A stretch of 64,000 nt of DNA from an uncultured Haliea sp. (GTDB taxonomy: Bacteria; Pseudomonadota; Gammaproteobacteria; Pseudomonadales; Halieaceae): the NCBI GenBank assembly GCA_913061145.1, contig CAJXUQ010000001.1:210752-274751 (forward strand), in the 5' to 3' direction. Below, piece after piece: positions 8,719-16,841 of the stretch. The notes beneath the pieces were generated by a model. It was not told the origin of the DNA, searched no databases, and saw nothing but the letters and a program-made list of their open reading frames with translations. Positions within the stretch are counted from its first letter, which is position 1, and each line of letters starts with the position of its first letter. Made by a program: the position numbers and the translations under genes.

Positions 8719-9150
8719 TCAGTAGCTCTTGTCGAGATCCAGGTGCCGGCGCAGCAGCGCCCACTGCCCGTCGCGCAGCACCACGTGGTCGCGATACACC
8801 CCGGCCGACAGCAACGTGATAGCCCCGTCCTCCGTCGCCAGCAGGGTCAAGTTGGAGACCACGGGCACGCCCTCCCCGGGTTCGTTTGCGGTCGGGAAAA
8901 AAATGTTTGAAACAACGTGGCGACGTTTGTCGGTCTGCTCTGCCATGGCACCCGTCATCAGCGCCATGATGCCGTCCCGGGACTCGAAGGGACCAACAAG
9001 GTCGCCGCCAGCGATACGCATGGTGAACGTCGCATCCTCTGCAAAGCAGGCTGCCAACATCTCGACCTCCCGCTCATCCAGCGCGTAGGCAGCGCGTGAC
9101 AGCAGTTCATGGATCGCCAGTTTGCTGGCCGTATCAAGCGATGCGTTCAT
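8719..9150 (-). CDS. SnoaL/NTF2-like protein
   Basis: A 143-residue alpha+beta-barrel protein (LLSRAAYALDEREVEMLAACFAEDA, then a beta-rich half ending QWALLRRHLDLD), typical of SnoaL-like ketosteroid-isomerase-fold proteins. Catalytic members are isomerases, hydratases or dehydratases of polycyclic substrates; many have no known activity. It overlaps the SDR gene stop by 4 bp and so belongs to the operon. A role in handling the ring substrate is possible but unproven. Confidence 0.8.
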   Translation of the reverse strand: MNASLDTASKLAIHELLSRAAYALDEREVEMLAACFAEDATFTMRIAGGDLVGPFESRDGIMALMTGAMAEQTDKRRHVVSNIFFPTANEPGEGVPVVSNLTLLATEDGAITLLSAGVYRDHVVLRDGQWALLRRHLDLDKSY

Positions 9151-9962
9151 GCGCCTTCTCCCATGCCCAGGATATCCAGGGTCCCGCGCCAGGCCAGCGA
9201 CCCCCCGTCGATCAGCCAGACAGCGCCATTGATGAAGCTCGCCGCGGGACTTGCCAGGAAACAGACCAGTTCCGCCACATCCTCGGGCTTGCCCATGCGG
9301 GGAATCAGGTGCGTCAAGGTCATGGTGTTCAACATGGTGGCGGGATCCGGTGCGGCGGCAAGAAAATCGTCAACCATCTTGGTGTGAATGGACCCGGGGC
9401 AGTAGCAGTTCACGCGAATGCCGTCTGCCGCAAGATCCACCGCGAGCATTTTCGTCATCTGCATCACCGCGCCTTTGCTCGATCCATAGGCAACGCAATT
9501 GGGGTAGCCGGCAATCGAGCTGGTGGAGCCCGCATTGATGATCGATGCCTGCGAACTCTTTCGCAGCCAGGGCAGCGCGTATTTGGCGCAGAGCCAGGGC
9601 CCGAGAACGTTCACCGCCATTACCTTGTCGAAGGTGCTGCGCGACATGGTTTCCAGTGTGAGCCCGCCACCGAGCATACTTTCGTGAATGCCCGCATTGT
9701 TGTGCAGCACATCGATGCCACCGAGCTGTTCACCGGCGGCCTGCATCAGCGCCTGCACCTGATTTTCGTCGGTGACATCGCAGTGCTGGTAATGCGCCAC
9801 GCCACCCGCGTCACGAATGGCTTGCACGACCGTGCGACCATTCTCGTCGTTGGTGTCGGACACCATTACCCGAGCGCCGTACCGCGCCGCGACCTGAGCC
9901 GTTCCGGAACCGATACCGGCGCCGGCACCGGTGATGACAAAGTTCATTCCGCTAATCTGCAT
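9147..9962 (-). CDS. Short-chain dehydrogenase/reductase (SDR), first gene of the catabolic operon
   Basis: A 271-residue classical SDR with the Rossmann motif TGAGAGIGSG, the NNAG motif (LHNNAG), the catalytic Ser and Y-X3-K (YGSSKGA) and the PGSI cofactor loop. The Asp in VSDTND at the end of the second strand favours NAD(H). It is the promoter-proximal gene of the leftward operon and would oxidise a secondary alcohol or reduce a ketone of the substrate. The 125-bp gap to the divergent tetR holds the likely operator. Confidence 0.9.
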   Translation of the reverse strand: MQISGMNFVITGAGAGIGSGTAQVAARYGARVMVSDTNDENGRTVVQAIRDAGGVAHYQHCDVTDENQVQALMQAAGEQLGGIDVLHNNAGIHESMLGGGLTLETMSRSTFDKVMAVNVLGPWLCAKYALPWLRKSSQASIINAGSTSSIAGYPNCVAYGSSKGAVMQMTKMLAVDLAADGIRVNCYCPGSIHTKMVDDFLAAAPDPATMLNTMTLTHLIPRMGKPEDVAELVCFLASPAASFINGAVWLIDGGSLAWRGTLDILGMGEGA

Positions 9963-10005
9963 TTATTGTTATCTCACTGATTTATGCCCGAAGGATAGAT
10001 TCCAT

Positions 10006-10020
10006 TTGAACATTGTTCAA
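10006..10020. promoter_or_regulatory. Perfect 15-bp palindrome, probable TetR operator
   Basis: TTGAACATTGTTCAA has 7-bp arms and a single central base. It sits between the divergent SDR operon (start 9962) and the tetR gene (start 10088), where a TetR-family repressor would control both. The short AT-rich spacer is typical of TetR operators. Its binding by the adjacent regulator is inferred. Confidence 0.65.
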
Positions 10021-10087
10021 GATATTTTTGAATAAAATTCAGGACAAAGTCTTGGCCGCTTTTGCGCCCAACTGGTAAAGTCGAAAC

Positions 10088-10732
10088 ATGACCTCATTCC
10101 CCGCAAAAACACACCCGGGTGACAGCGATCTTGCTGCGCCCGCAACCCCCGTGCGCCGTGATGCGCGCGGGGCAAAACGCCGCCGCCGCATCTACAAGTC
10201 ACTGCACGACTGCATTATCAGCAAGGGGTATGTGAAAACGACGCTTGCCGACATTGCCGCGGGTGCCGGCATGACCGCCAGCCACCTGCTGTACTACTTC
10301 AATGGCAAGGAGGCGATTCTCGAGCAGTACTTCGCCAACGTCGCGGTGCGCTTTCTCGAACGCATCGAGGGTTTTGCGCAACACCCCGCAGAACAGCAGG
10401 TGCAGATGCTGGCCGATTTCTGGTTCAAGGGGGAAACCAGCACCCGACTGGAAATCGGCTTTATGCTGGAGTGTTTCGGCAATGCGGTAAACGATGACAT
10501 CCTGCGCATTACCAAGGCGGATTTCGACAGCCGCTGCAAGGCGCACCTGGCAAATATCTTTGCCGCGGCCCCCAGGCTGCTGCTGGCTGACGCCAGGGAT
10601 TCGGCGGAAATCGCCTATTCAATGATGATCGGCCTGCGCTCTGCCGTGTACTTCGATGACGATATCAGCCTGGAGCGGGCACACACCCTGTTCACGGAAA
10701 CCGTGAACAGGATGAGCGGCTTCAGCGCCTGA
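10088..10732 (+). CDS. TetR-family transcriptional regulator (divergent to catabolic operon)
   Basis: A 214-residue TetR-type repressor. The N-terminal helix-turn-helix is KGYVKTTLADIAAGAGMTASHLLYYFNGKE (about residues 43-74), with a helical ligand-binding domain after it. It is transcribed away from the SDR-to-Rieske operon, with the palindrome at 10006-10020 between them, so it probably represses that operon and itself until an acyl-CoA or the substrate binds. The basic stretch at 25-36 (ARGAKRRRRIYKS) precedes the first helix. Confidence 0.88.
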   Translation: MTSFPAKTHPGDSDLAAPATPVRRDARGAKRRRRIYKSLHDCIISKGYVKTTLADIAAGAGMTASHLLYYFNGKEAILEQYFANVAVRFLERIEGFAQHPAEQQVQMLADFWFKGETSTRLEIGFMLECFGNAVNDDILRITKADFDSRCKAHLANIFAAAPRLLLADARDSAEIAYSMMIGLRSAVYFDDDISLERAHTLFTETVNRMSGFSA

Positions 10733-10743
10733 GAAGACTCGCG

Positions 10744-11745
10744 TCAGCGCAGCCGGGGCAGGACCTTCTCGGCGATGTACTGCAGACGGCGGTTGCCCGA
10801 CTCCAGCGATTCGCCGGGAAACTGCGCCCAGAAATGGATGTCGCGGATCATTGGATAATCCGCCACCAGCTTCTTCAGCTTCGTCACTGCCATATCCGCG
10901 TCCCACAACTCATACAGGCCGTTTTCGATCGCCGAGAATACGTCGTCATACAGGGTTGCCTGTTCCGGTGGACCGAACGCGCCCCATTGGATGTAGGCGT
11001 TGGTCTGGTAGAGGATATGGTCGGCGATGCGTGCAGCTTCCGCCTCCGGGTCCTCGGCAATAATCGCCCAGCAGCCGAGAATCACGCTCCCCTGGTCCAG
11101 CGACTTGCCCTGGGCCAGCAAGGCCTCGCAGTAGTTGTCCAGTCCCAGTCCACCGGTGGAAAGGAAGCCGTCTGCGATGCGGGCTGCACGCTCGATCGCC
11201 GGCGGCGCCATGCCACCGAGGAGTATCTTCGGCGTATGCACCGGTGCCGGCAGCACCCTGAGGTCACCGACGTTGAAGCGTTTGCCGCTGAAATTGACCG
11301 GCTCCCCCGACCAGCTGCGACGCAGCACTTCAATACCCTCTTCCACCAGGCTGGGACGGTGTGAAAGCTGGCGCCCGAACTGATCAAACTCCAGTTGGCG
11401 GTAGCCGATTCCGACACCAAGATCGAAGCGGCCGCCGCTGAGCAGCGATACCGTTGCCGCGTCTTCTGCCATGCGCACCGGGTCATGCAGCGGGAGCAGC
11501 ATCAGGTTGGTACCGATGTGCATGGCGCGCGTGCGCGCGGCGATGGCGGCGGCAATCACCAGTGGCGACGGCGTATAGCCATCCTCGCAGAAGTGGTGCT
11601 CGGTAAGCCAGACCGAGTTGAAGCCCAGGCCCTCGGCATCCGCGATCTGGCCGAGGCGGCTGGCGTAGAAACGCTCGAAGTTCTCCTGCCAGGGGGCGGG
11701 ATTGCGAAAGTCGTACCAGAGTCCGTAGTTTACAGTTGATGTCAT
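10744..11745 (-). CDS. LLM-class flavin-dependent oxidoreductase (luciferase-like)
   Basis: A 333-residue TIM-barrel protein of the bacterial-luciferase superfamily: NSVWLTEHHFCEDGY near residue 43, IGTNLMLLPLHDPVRMAEDAATVSLLSGGRFDLGVGIGY near 75-115. Members use F420 or reduced FMN for oxygenation or hydride transfer on CoA esters and terpenoids. It is the last gene of the leftward block that begins at 16649, starting 18 bp after the hydrolase gene. The exact substrate and flavin cofactor are not visible. Confidence 0.87.
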   Translation of the reverse strand: MTSTVNYGLWYDFRNPAPWQENFERFYASRLGQIADAEGLGFNSVWLTEHHFCEDGYTPSPLVIAAAIAARTRAMHIGTNLMLLPLHDPVRMAEDAATVSLLSGGRFDLGVGIGYRQLEFDQFGRQLSHRPSLVEEGIEVLRRSWSGEPVNFSGKRFNVGDLRVLPAPVHTPKILLGGMAPPAIERAARIADGFLSTGGLGLDNYCEALLAQGKSLDQGSVILGCWAIIAEDPEAEAARIADHILYQTNAYIQWGAFGPPEQATLYDDVFSAIENGLYELWDADMAVTKLKKLVADYPMIRDIHFWAQFPGESLESGNRRLQYIAEKVLPRLR

Positions 11746-11763
11746 GAACGAGACCTCCCGGGC

Positions 11764-12570
11764 TCAGGCTAGTTCTGCCAGAAAGGCCAGCAGATCACGG
11801 TTATAGTCCTCGGCAACTTCGATAAACGGCGCGTGCCCTACGCCTTCGTATTCCACCAGGCGCGCGCGAGGGTTGTTGGCCCCTACCCAGCGGCAGATAT
11901 CCGGCGCCACGAAGGCATCTTGCGTGCCAACAAAGGAAAGAATCGGCACATCAAGGGCGGCAAGCTGTGTGCGCTGATCCAGCGGCGCAAGTTGCGCCAG
12001 CGTCTGGTGTGCCAGTGGCGAAGCCTCGCAGAACACGCGCCACATCCAGTCGGTGATGGCAGGCGGAACCTCTTTGGCGCAGACCGCGTGTACCAGACCG
12101 GCAAGGAAACCAATACGATCGGCCTGCAGCGCAGCCACGGTGCCCGCCATGTCCGCCTCGGTGCCGCCCAGCGCGAGATCGGGCTTCTGCACATAGATGG
12201 GTGTGGCGCCCCCGGTCAGCACGACGCCACTGCAGCGGCTGCCGAGGCGACTGGCCGCTTCCACCGCAACGGCGCCACCCAGGGACCAACCGTTCAGGAC
12301 CACCGAAGCCAGGCCGAGTTTGTCGACCAGTGCGACGACGTCACCGGCGATAGCGTTGATACCCATGTCGGCGAAATCCTTGTCCGAGGCGCCACACCCC
12401 CGGTGGTCCAGCATGACAACGCGATGGCCGGCCGCCAGCAGCGCCGGCAGGGTGTTATCCCACGCCCGACAGCTGAAACCCCAGCCGTGGATCAGCAGCA
12501 CAGCGCTATCGCCAAGCCCGTAATCCTCGAAGTACACGTTCTTGCCACAATCGGTCTGCAGATAGGACAT
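11764..12570 (-). CDS. Alpha/beta hydrolase
   Basis: A 268-residue alpha/beta-fold hydrolase with the oxyanion HGWGFS motif near residue 28, nucleophile elbow GWSLGG near 95, an Asp in GTQDAFV near 215 and the His in GVGHAPF near 245. Annotators often call this group BioH/pimeloyl-ACP esterase-like; a biotin role has no support here. The position between a TetR gene (4 bp upstream) and the LLM oxidoreductase suggests hydrolysis of an ester or lactone in the same catabolic block. Confidence 0.87.
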   Translation of the reverse strand: MSYLQTDCGKNVYFEDYGLGDSAVLLIHGWGFSCRAWDNTLPALLAAGHRVVMLDHRGCGASDKDFADMGINAIAGDVVALVDKLGLASVVLNGWSLGGAVAVEAASRLGSRCSGVVLTGGATPIYVQKPDLALGGTEADMAGTVAALQADRIGFLAGLVHAVCAKEVPPAITDWMWRVFCEASPLAHQTLAQLAPLDQRTQLAALDVPILSFVGTQDAFVAPDICRWVGANNPRARLVEYEGVGHAPFIEVAEDYNRDLLAFLAELA

Positions 12571-12574
12571 GAGA

Positions 12575-13222
12575 TTACCCTTTATTGCTGAGAAGTCGTT
12601 TCATGGTGGTTTCGTAATCACTGAAGACGGCGTGCAGATCCAGCGCCTCGGCATTCACCAGCCACTGGTAGATGATGCCGAAAATGAAGGCGTTGAACTG
12701 CACGGAAAACTGCTCCGGGTTGATCGCCGGATTGATCTCGCCATCCGCGATTCCCTGCCGCACCCAGCGCGCGGCATCCTCCCGGTAGATACGGTGATGG
12801 TCCGCCAGCTTGTTGCGTATTTTGGAGTCATGACCCAGCGACTCATACCAGAGTATGTACATGGCGCGCATGTAACTGGCCTCTGCCGTGAGGAAATCGC
12901 GCAGTGCATGCAGCGCTTCGAGCACGGCCTCGGTGCCGCTCTTGCCCCCGACATAGCTGTTGAGGTGCTCTTTCCAGCGGCCGTCGAAGCGCACGAAGAG
13001 TTTGTTCAGGAACCCTTCTTTCGAGCCAAAGCGGGAGTGCGCAAGTCCCCGGCTGTAGCCGGCAAGTTCACCGATCTCCTTGAGCGTTGTGCGCTCGGTG
13101 CCCCGCTCGATAATCAGCTGGATCGCCGCCTCGAACATGCGCTTGTCGGATAGCGCCGTTCTCTCTGCCTGCGTCCTGCGCCGCGCGCCGGACTCCACCG
13201 CCCGCTTCCCTGCTACTCCCAT
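12575..13222 (-). CDS. TetR-family transcriptional regulator
   Basis: A 215-residue regulator with the N-terminal HTH GTERTTLKEIGELAGYSRGLAHSRF (about residues 39-63) after a basic arm (ARRRTQAERT). The effector domain has several Trp/Tyr residues suited to an apolar ligand. It lies inside the ligase-to-LLM gene block on the same strand, so it is probably autoregulated together with it. The inverted repeat at 16684-16702 is one possible target. Confidence 0.85.
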   Translation of the reverse strand: MGVAGKRAVESGARRRTQAERTALSDKRMFEAAIQLIIERGTERTTLKEIGELAGYSRGLAHSRFGSKEGFLNKLFVRFDGRWKEHLNSYVGGKSGTEAVLEALHALRDFLTAEASYMRAMYILWYESLGHDSKIRNKLADHHRIYREDAARWVRQGIADGEINPAINPEQFSVQFNAFIFGIIYQWLVNAEALDLHAVFSDYETTMKRLLSNKG

Positions 13223-13267
13223 CCGTACTCCTCCCAGTCCTGCAGCCCCGATGCATCGCAGCGGCCG

Positions 13268-14881
13268 CTATTTTACGTAGTCGACGGCGTATTCTCCGGC
13301 TGTGTGGCACGCGCGCAACACTTTCTTGTCGAGTTTCCCCACACTGGTCTTGGGAATCTCCTCGACAAATGCCCAATACTCGGGAATCCAGAACTTCGCC
13401 ACGCGGTCGGCGAGGAATGCCCGCAAATCCGCCGGTGAAACCGCGGATTCCGGCACCACAATGGCCAGCGGCCGCTCCTGCCAGCGGGGATCGTCCGTGG
13501 CGATGACCGCCACTTCACGCACCGCCGGATGTGCCAACAGGGCGTTTTCGAGATCGACCGAGGAAATCCACTCCCCGCCGGACTTGATGACATCCTTGGT
13601 GCGGTCAGTGAGCTGCACAAAGTGCTTCTCATCGATATGCCCGACGTCGCCGGTACGTAACCAGCCGTCCGCCGTGAATGAGTCTTCCGCACTGTTCTTA
13701 TGGTAGGTGCCCGTAATCCACGGACCGCGTAACTGCAGTTCACCAACATCGCGACCATTATGCGGTAGCGCCTTGCCCTCGGCATCCACGACCCTCACCT
13801 GCACGCCGGGGACCGGGCGGCCACTCTTGGCACGCCAGGGCGTCTCCCCACCGGGGCCTGGATCCCGGGGCGGATGTGACAGATGACAGAGCGGACTGGT
13901 TTCCGTCATGCCCCAACCCTGCAGCACGGGAACGCCCCAGCGTTCGCGCGCGGCATCAATCAGCGACGGCGCTACAGCCGCCCCGCCGCAGACCAGCATG
14001 CGAAAACTGTCCATCTGCAGGCCGGTATCGCGGGAGGCACGCAGCAGATCCGAGAGTATGGTGGGCACCGTGGCGGTGAAGGTAGGCTGCTCGGCGCGGA
14101 TCATCGCCTCGATGCCTGCAGCCTGGAGGTGCGGCCCCGGTAAAATGAAGTCGCTGCCGCTGAGCCAGCCGCTGTAGGGCAGCCCCCAGGCGTTGGCGTG
14201 GAACATGGGCGGCAGCAACAGTATGCGATCGCGCTCGTTGATGCCGAACGTGTCGGTGGCTCGGGAGGCCAGCGAATGGACAAAGGTCGTCTTGTGGCTG
14301 TAGACAACCCCTTTGGGGTTGCCCGTGGTGCCGCTGGTATAGCACACCGCCGCGGCGGCGGTTTCATTCAGTTCGGGCCAGTCAAAGCCCCGCGTCTGCG
14401 CAGAAAGGGCCCGTGCATAGCTGCTTGCGGGAATGCCACCCACTGACTGCTCATCGCCACCGACCAGCAGAATGTGCTCGACTGTCGTCAGCAGCGGCAC
14501 GACCGGGAGGAACAGGTCCAGCAGGCTCGCGTCCAGGATCACCACCCGGTTCTCCGCGTGATTGATGACCCAGGCGACCTGCTCGGCCGAAAGTCGTATG
14601 TTGACCGTATGCATAACGGCGCCCATGGAGGGTATCGCCAGATAGGCTTCCATGTGCGCCAGATTGTTCCAGCTGAAGGTGGCGACACGGTCACCCTGAG
14701 TGATATCCAGCGCGGCGAGCGCTCCGGCCAATTGCTCCGCGCGTGCCGCCACGTCGCGGTAGCTGGACCATGTGGTTACCTCGCCATCAAAGACACCCAC
14801 GCGGCTGTCGGGGAATACTGCCGCACCGTGCTCCATGATCATGCGAACCGTCATGGGCATGTGCATCATTGTTGCCAACAT
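13268..14881 (-). CDS. Long/medium-chain acyl-CoA synthetase (AMP-forming)
   Basis: A 537-residue adenylate-forming ligase with the P-loop YTSGTTGNPKGVVYSH near residue 180, GWGMTETSP near 325, RTGDVGHIDEKHFVQLTDRTKDVIKSGGEWISS near 405-440, and the C-terminal lysine segment PKTSVGKLDKKVLR. The ISSVDLEN stretch after GGEW is typical of the fatty-acid ligases used by LvaE/AlkK-like clusters. It lies 14 nt downstream of the phosphotransferase gene and would make the acyl-CoA for the phosphotransferase/dehydrogenase steps. Confidence 0.9.
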   Translation of the reverse strand: MLATMMHMPMTVRMIMEHGAAVFPDSRVGVFDGEVTTWSSYRDVAARAEQLAGALAALDITQGDRVATFSWNNLAHMEAYLAIPSMGAVMHTVNIRLSAEQVAWVINHAENRVVILDASLLDLFLPVVPLLTTVEHILLVGGDEQSVGGIPASSYARALSAQTRGFDWPELNETAAAAVCYTSGTTGNPKGVVYSHKTTFVHSLASRATDTFGINERDRILLLPPMFHANAWGLPYSGWLSGSDFILPGPHLQAAGIEAMIRAEQPTFTATVPTILSDLLRASRDTGLQMDSFRMLVCGGAAVAPSLIDAARERWGVPVLQGWGMTETSPLCHLSHPPRDPGPGGETPWRAKSGRPVPGVQVRVVDAEGKALPHNGRDVGELQLRGPWITGTYHKNSAEDSFTADGWLRTGDVGHIDEKHFVQLTDRTKDVIKSGGEWISSVDLENALLAHPAVREVAVIATDDPRWQERPLAIVVPESAVSPADLRAFLADRVAKFWIPEYWAFVEEIPKTSVGKLDKKVLRACHTAGEYAVDYVK

Positions 14882-14895
14882 GGAAAAGCGTCTCC

Positions 14896-15921
14896 TTACC
14901 AGTCGCCGCGCGCAGCCGCCGCGGCTTCCTGTAACAGTGCGGGCACGTCGTATTCCAGCCCCCTGGCATAGGCCGAGTCGACCTTGCCTTCACAGTACAG
15001 TGCGTAGGCACCCTCCACGATCGCCGCCAGGCGCCAGAAGGCAAAGCACAGATAGAAATCCAGATTGGCCAGCGGGTAGCCCGTGGCGGCACCCCAACGC
15101 TCGGCCAGCACCCGCCGGGACAAGACACCCTCTCGCCGGCTGACCGCCTGGATGTGACTGAACCCCGGGGGGTCCAGTTCGCGCGGCCCCCAGAACATGA
15201 GGAACAGGCCCAGGTCGGCGAGCGGATCCCCGATCGTTGCCAGCTCCCAGTCGATGACCGCTGCCAATCCGGGGCGTTCCGGGTGTGACAGCGTGTTGTC
15301 CAGATGGTAGTCGCCGTGCACCAACCCCACGGGGCCTGAGGCGGGTATATGCTGCAACAGCCAGCCGGCCAGTTCATCCAGCAGCGGGAGGTCGCGCACG
15401 GGAGACTCCGCGCGAGCCTTGCGCCAGCGGGTGATCTGCCGCTGCAGAAAGTTCTCGGGGTTCCCGAAACGCTCCAGACCAATCGACTGCCAGGGCGCCG
15501 TGTGGATAGCCGCCAGTTCGTCGATCAGGTCCTCACCCAGCCGGTTCACACTCGCGGCCGTGTCCGGGTAGGGCCCGGGCAGGGTGTCGGTGATTGCCAC
15601 CCCGTTGACGTGGGACACCAGCAAGAAGGGGCGGCCAATGACCGACACGTCCTCGCACCAGCCGACCACGCGCGGCGCCTTGACGTGGCCCTGGATGGCG
15701 CGCAGCACGGTCGCCTCACGCTCGATACCCCGATGCGATGTGGCGGAAATCGCGTTTTCCGGCGGAGTGCGCAATACCAGCGGCCCGTCATCCGTATCCA
15801 GCAACAGCGTCAGGTTCGCATTGCCGCCGCTCAGGGCGCGGGTCACGCGCGCACCCGTGACGCCGGCCTCTGCAGCAATCCACGTGGCCAGCGGCGCATT
15901 GAATGGGTGGCCCGCCGTCAT
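14896..15921 (-). CDS. APH-like phosphotransferase of the ACAD10/11-LvaA type (probable hydroxyacyl-CoA kinase)
   Basis: A 341-residue protein-kinase-fold phosphotransferase with the catalytic loop HGDYHLDN near residue 195 and the metal site VIDWELATIGDPLADLG near 215. This is not an antibiotic-resistance gene: the same family forms the kinase part of ACAD10/ACAD11 and is LvaA of the levulinate pathway, where it phosphorylates the hydroxyl of a 4-hydroxyacyl-CoA. It overlaps the SDR gene by 4 bp, precedes an acyl-CoA ligase, and a matching acyl-CoA dehydrogenase is divergent nearby. The substrate is inferred from this context. Confidence 0.86.
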   Translation of the reverse strand: MTAGHPFNAPLATWIAAEAGVTGARVTRALSGGNANLTLLLDTDDGPLVLRTPPENAISATSHRGIEREATVLRAIQGHVKAPRVVGWCEDVSVIGRPFLLVSHVNGVAITDTLPGPYPDTAASVNRLGEDLIDELAAIHTAPWQSIGLERFGNPENFLQRQITRWRKARAESPVRDLPLLDELAGWLLQHIPASGPVGLVHGDYHLDNTLSHPERPGLAAVIDWELATIGDPLADLGLFLMFWGPRELDPPGFSHIQAVSRREGVLSRRVLAERWGAATGYPLANLDFYLCFAFWRLAAIVEGAYALYCEGKVDSAYARGLEYDVPALLQEAAAAARGDW

Positions 15922-16649
15922 CCCGCCACCCCGAAGCTGCTCATCAGACCGCCGTCAACGGGCACGAAGGCCCCGGTCATATAGCGGGCCCGGGCTACGG
16001 CATCAACCACCTGCGCGATCTCTTCCGGCTGGCCGTAGCGGCCCAGCGGTATCGTCTGTCGCATGGCTTCCAGGGCTTTTTCAGACAGACCTCCCGTCAT
16101 CTCGGTCAGCACCAGCCCCGGAATCACCAGATTCACAGTAATGGCGCGCGCCGCATATTCAATCGCCAGGGCGCGGGTAAGCCCGGCCAGGCCCGCCTTC
16201 GACGCCGCGTAGGCAGAGTCGCCCGGGAAACCGCGGAACCCCACGACCGCGCCGATATTGATGATGGCGCCACCTTCACCCAGGTGCGGGTCGGCCGCGC
16301 GGATAACATTCACAGCGCCTTTCAGGTTGACGTCGACGACGCTTTCCCAGTCTTCCAGTGCAATGCGCGCTATGCGGCCCCCGCGGTGCAGCCCGGCGTT
16401 GTTCACCAGTACGTCCACCCGGCCCCAACGCTGGACCACCGACGCCATCGCCGCCGCCACGGCTGCCGCATCACTGACGTCGGCGCGACAGGCCATGCAG
16501 TGACTGCCGAGGGACTCCGCCAGGGCAATGACATCCTCCCCCCGCGCCATTAGCGCGACCTTGTCGCCGGACTGCAGCGCGCACTCGGCTATCGCTCGCC
16601 CGATTCCGCGCGATGCCCCGGTAATGAACCAGATTTTTTCGTCTACCAT
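15918..16649 (-). CDS. SDR-family oxidoreductase of the hydroxyacyl-CoA block
   Basis: A 243-residue classical SDR: TGASRGIGRAIAE cofactor loop, NNAG, Y-X3-K (YAASKAGLAGL) and a C-terminal TGAFVPVDGG. It resembles FabG/3-hydroxyacyl-CoA dehydrogenases and LvaD. It is the first gene of the leftward block and overlaps the phosphotransferase start by 4 bp. It probably oxidises the hydroxyacyl-CoA produced later in the pathway, or interconverts keto and hydroxy acids at its start. Confidence 0.88.
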   Translation of the reverse strand: MVDEKIWFITGASRGIGRAIAECALQSGDKVALMARGEDVIALAESLGSHCMACRADVSDAAAVAAAMASVVQRWGRVDVLVNNAGLHRGGRIARIALEDWESVVDVNLKGAVNVIRAADPHLGEGGAIINIGAVVGFRGFPGDSAYAASKAGLAGLTRALAIEYAARAITVNLVIPGLVLTEMTGGLSEKALEAMRQTIPLGRYGQPEEIAQVVDAVARARYMTGAFVPVDGGLMSSFGVAG

Positions 16650-16683
16650 TGTTTCACTACTACCCGAATGAGTTTATTATTTG

Positions 16684-16702
16684 CTTGTTTGCATCTAACA
16701 AG
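16684..16702. promoter_or_regulatory. Inverted repeat in divergent SDR/acyl-CoA dehydrogenase promoter region
   Basis: CTTGTT and AACAAG arms are separated by 7 bases, between the SDR start (16649) and the acyl-CoA dehydrogenase start (16842). It is a possible operator for the TetR regulator at 12575-13222. The short arms could also arise by chance. Confidence 0.35.
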
Positions 16703-16841
16703 TCTAAACTAGGCTTCACGCAAGTCAAGCAAAACACGAGCAACACGCCCGGAGGGCTGAACAGGCTGGCGCAGTGTCCCCAACCCATGCCGGGAACAGC
16801 CGCCAAGCTCAACCAGAAACCAAACCATAAAGGATAGCATC

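Noticed and set aside
7147..8910. Long rightward open frame (587 codons) opposite the acyl-CoA ligase
   Set aside because: It is the antisense shadow of a clear ligase gene in GC-rich DNA; the translation has no recognisable domain. The same applies to long opposite frames at 1051-2073, 3878-4786, 21875-22975, 23398-24645, 26399-27664, 28857-29999 and 30658-31953.
14896..15921. Aminoglycoside resistance kinase
   Set aside because: The kinase fold is shared, but the context of acyl-CoA ligase, SDR and ACAD10/11-like dehydrogenase points to acyl-CoA metabolism.
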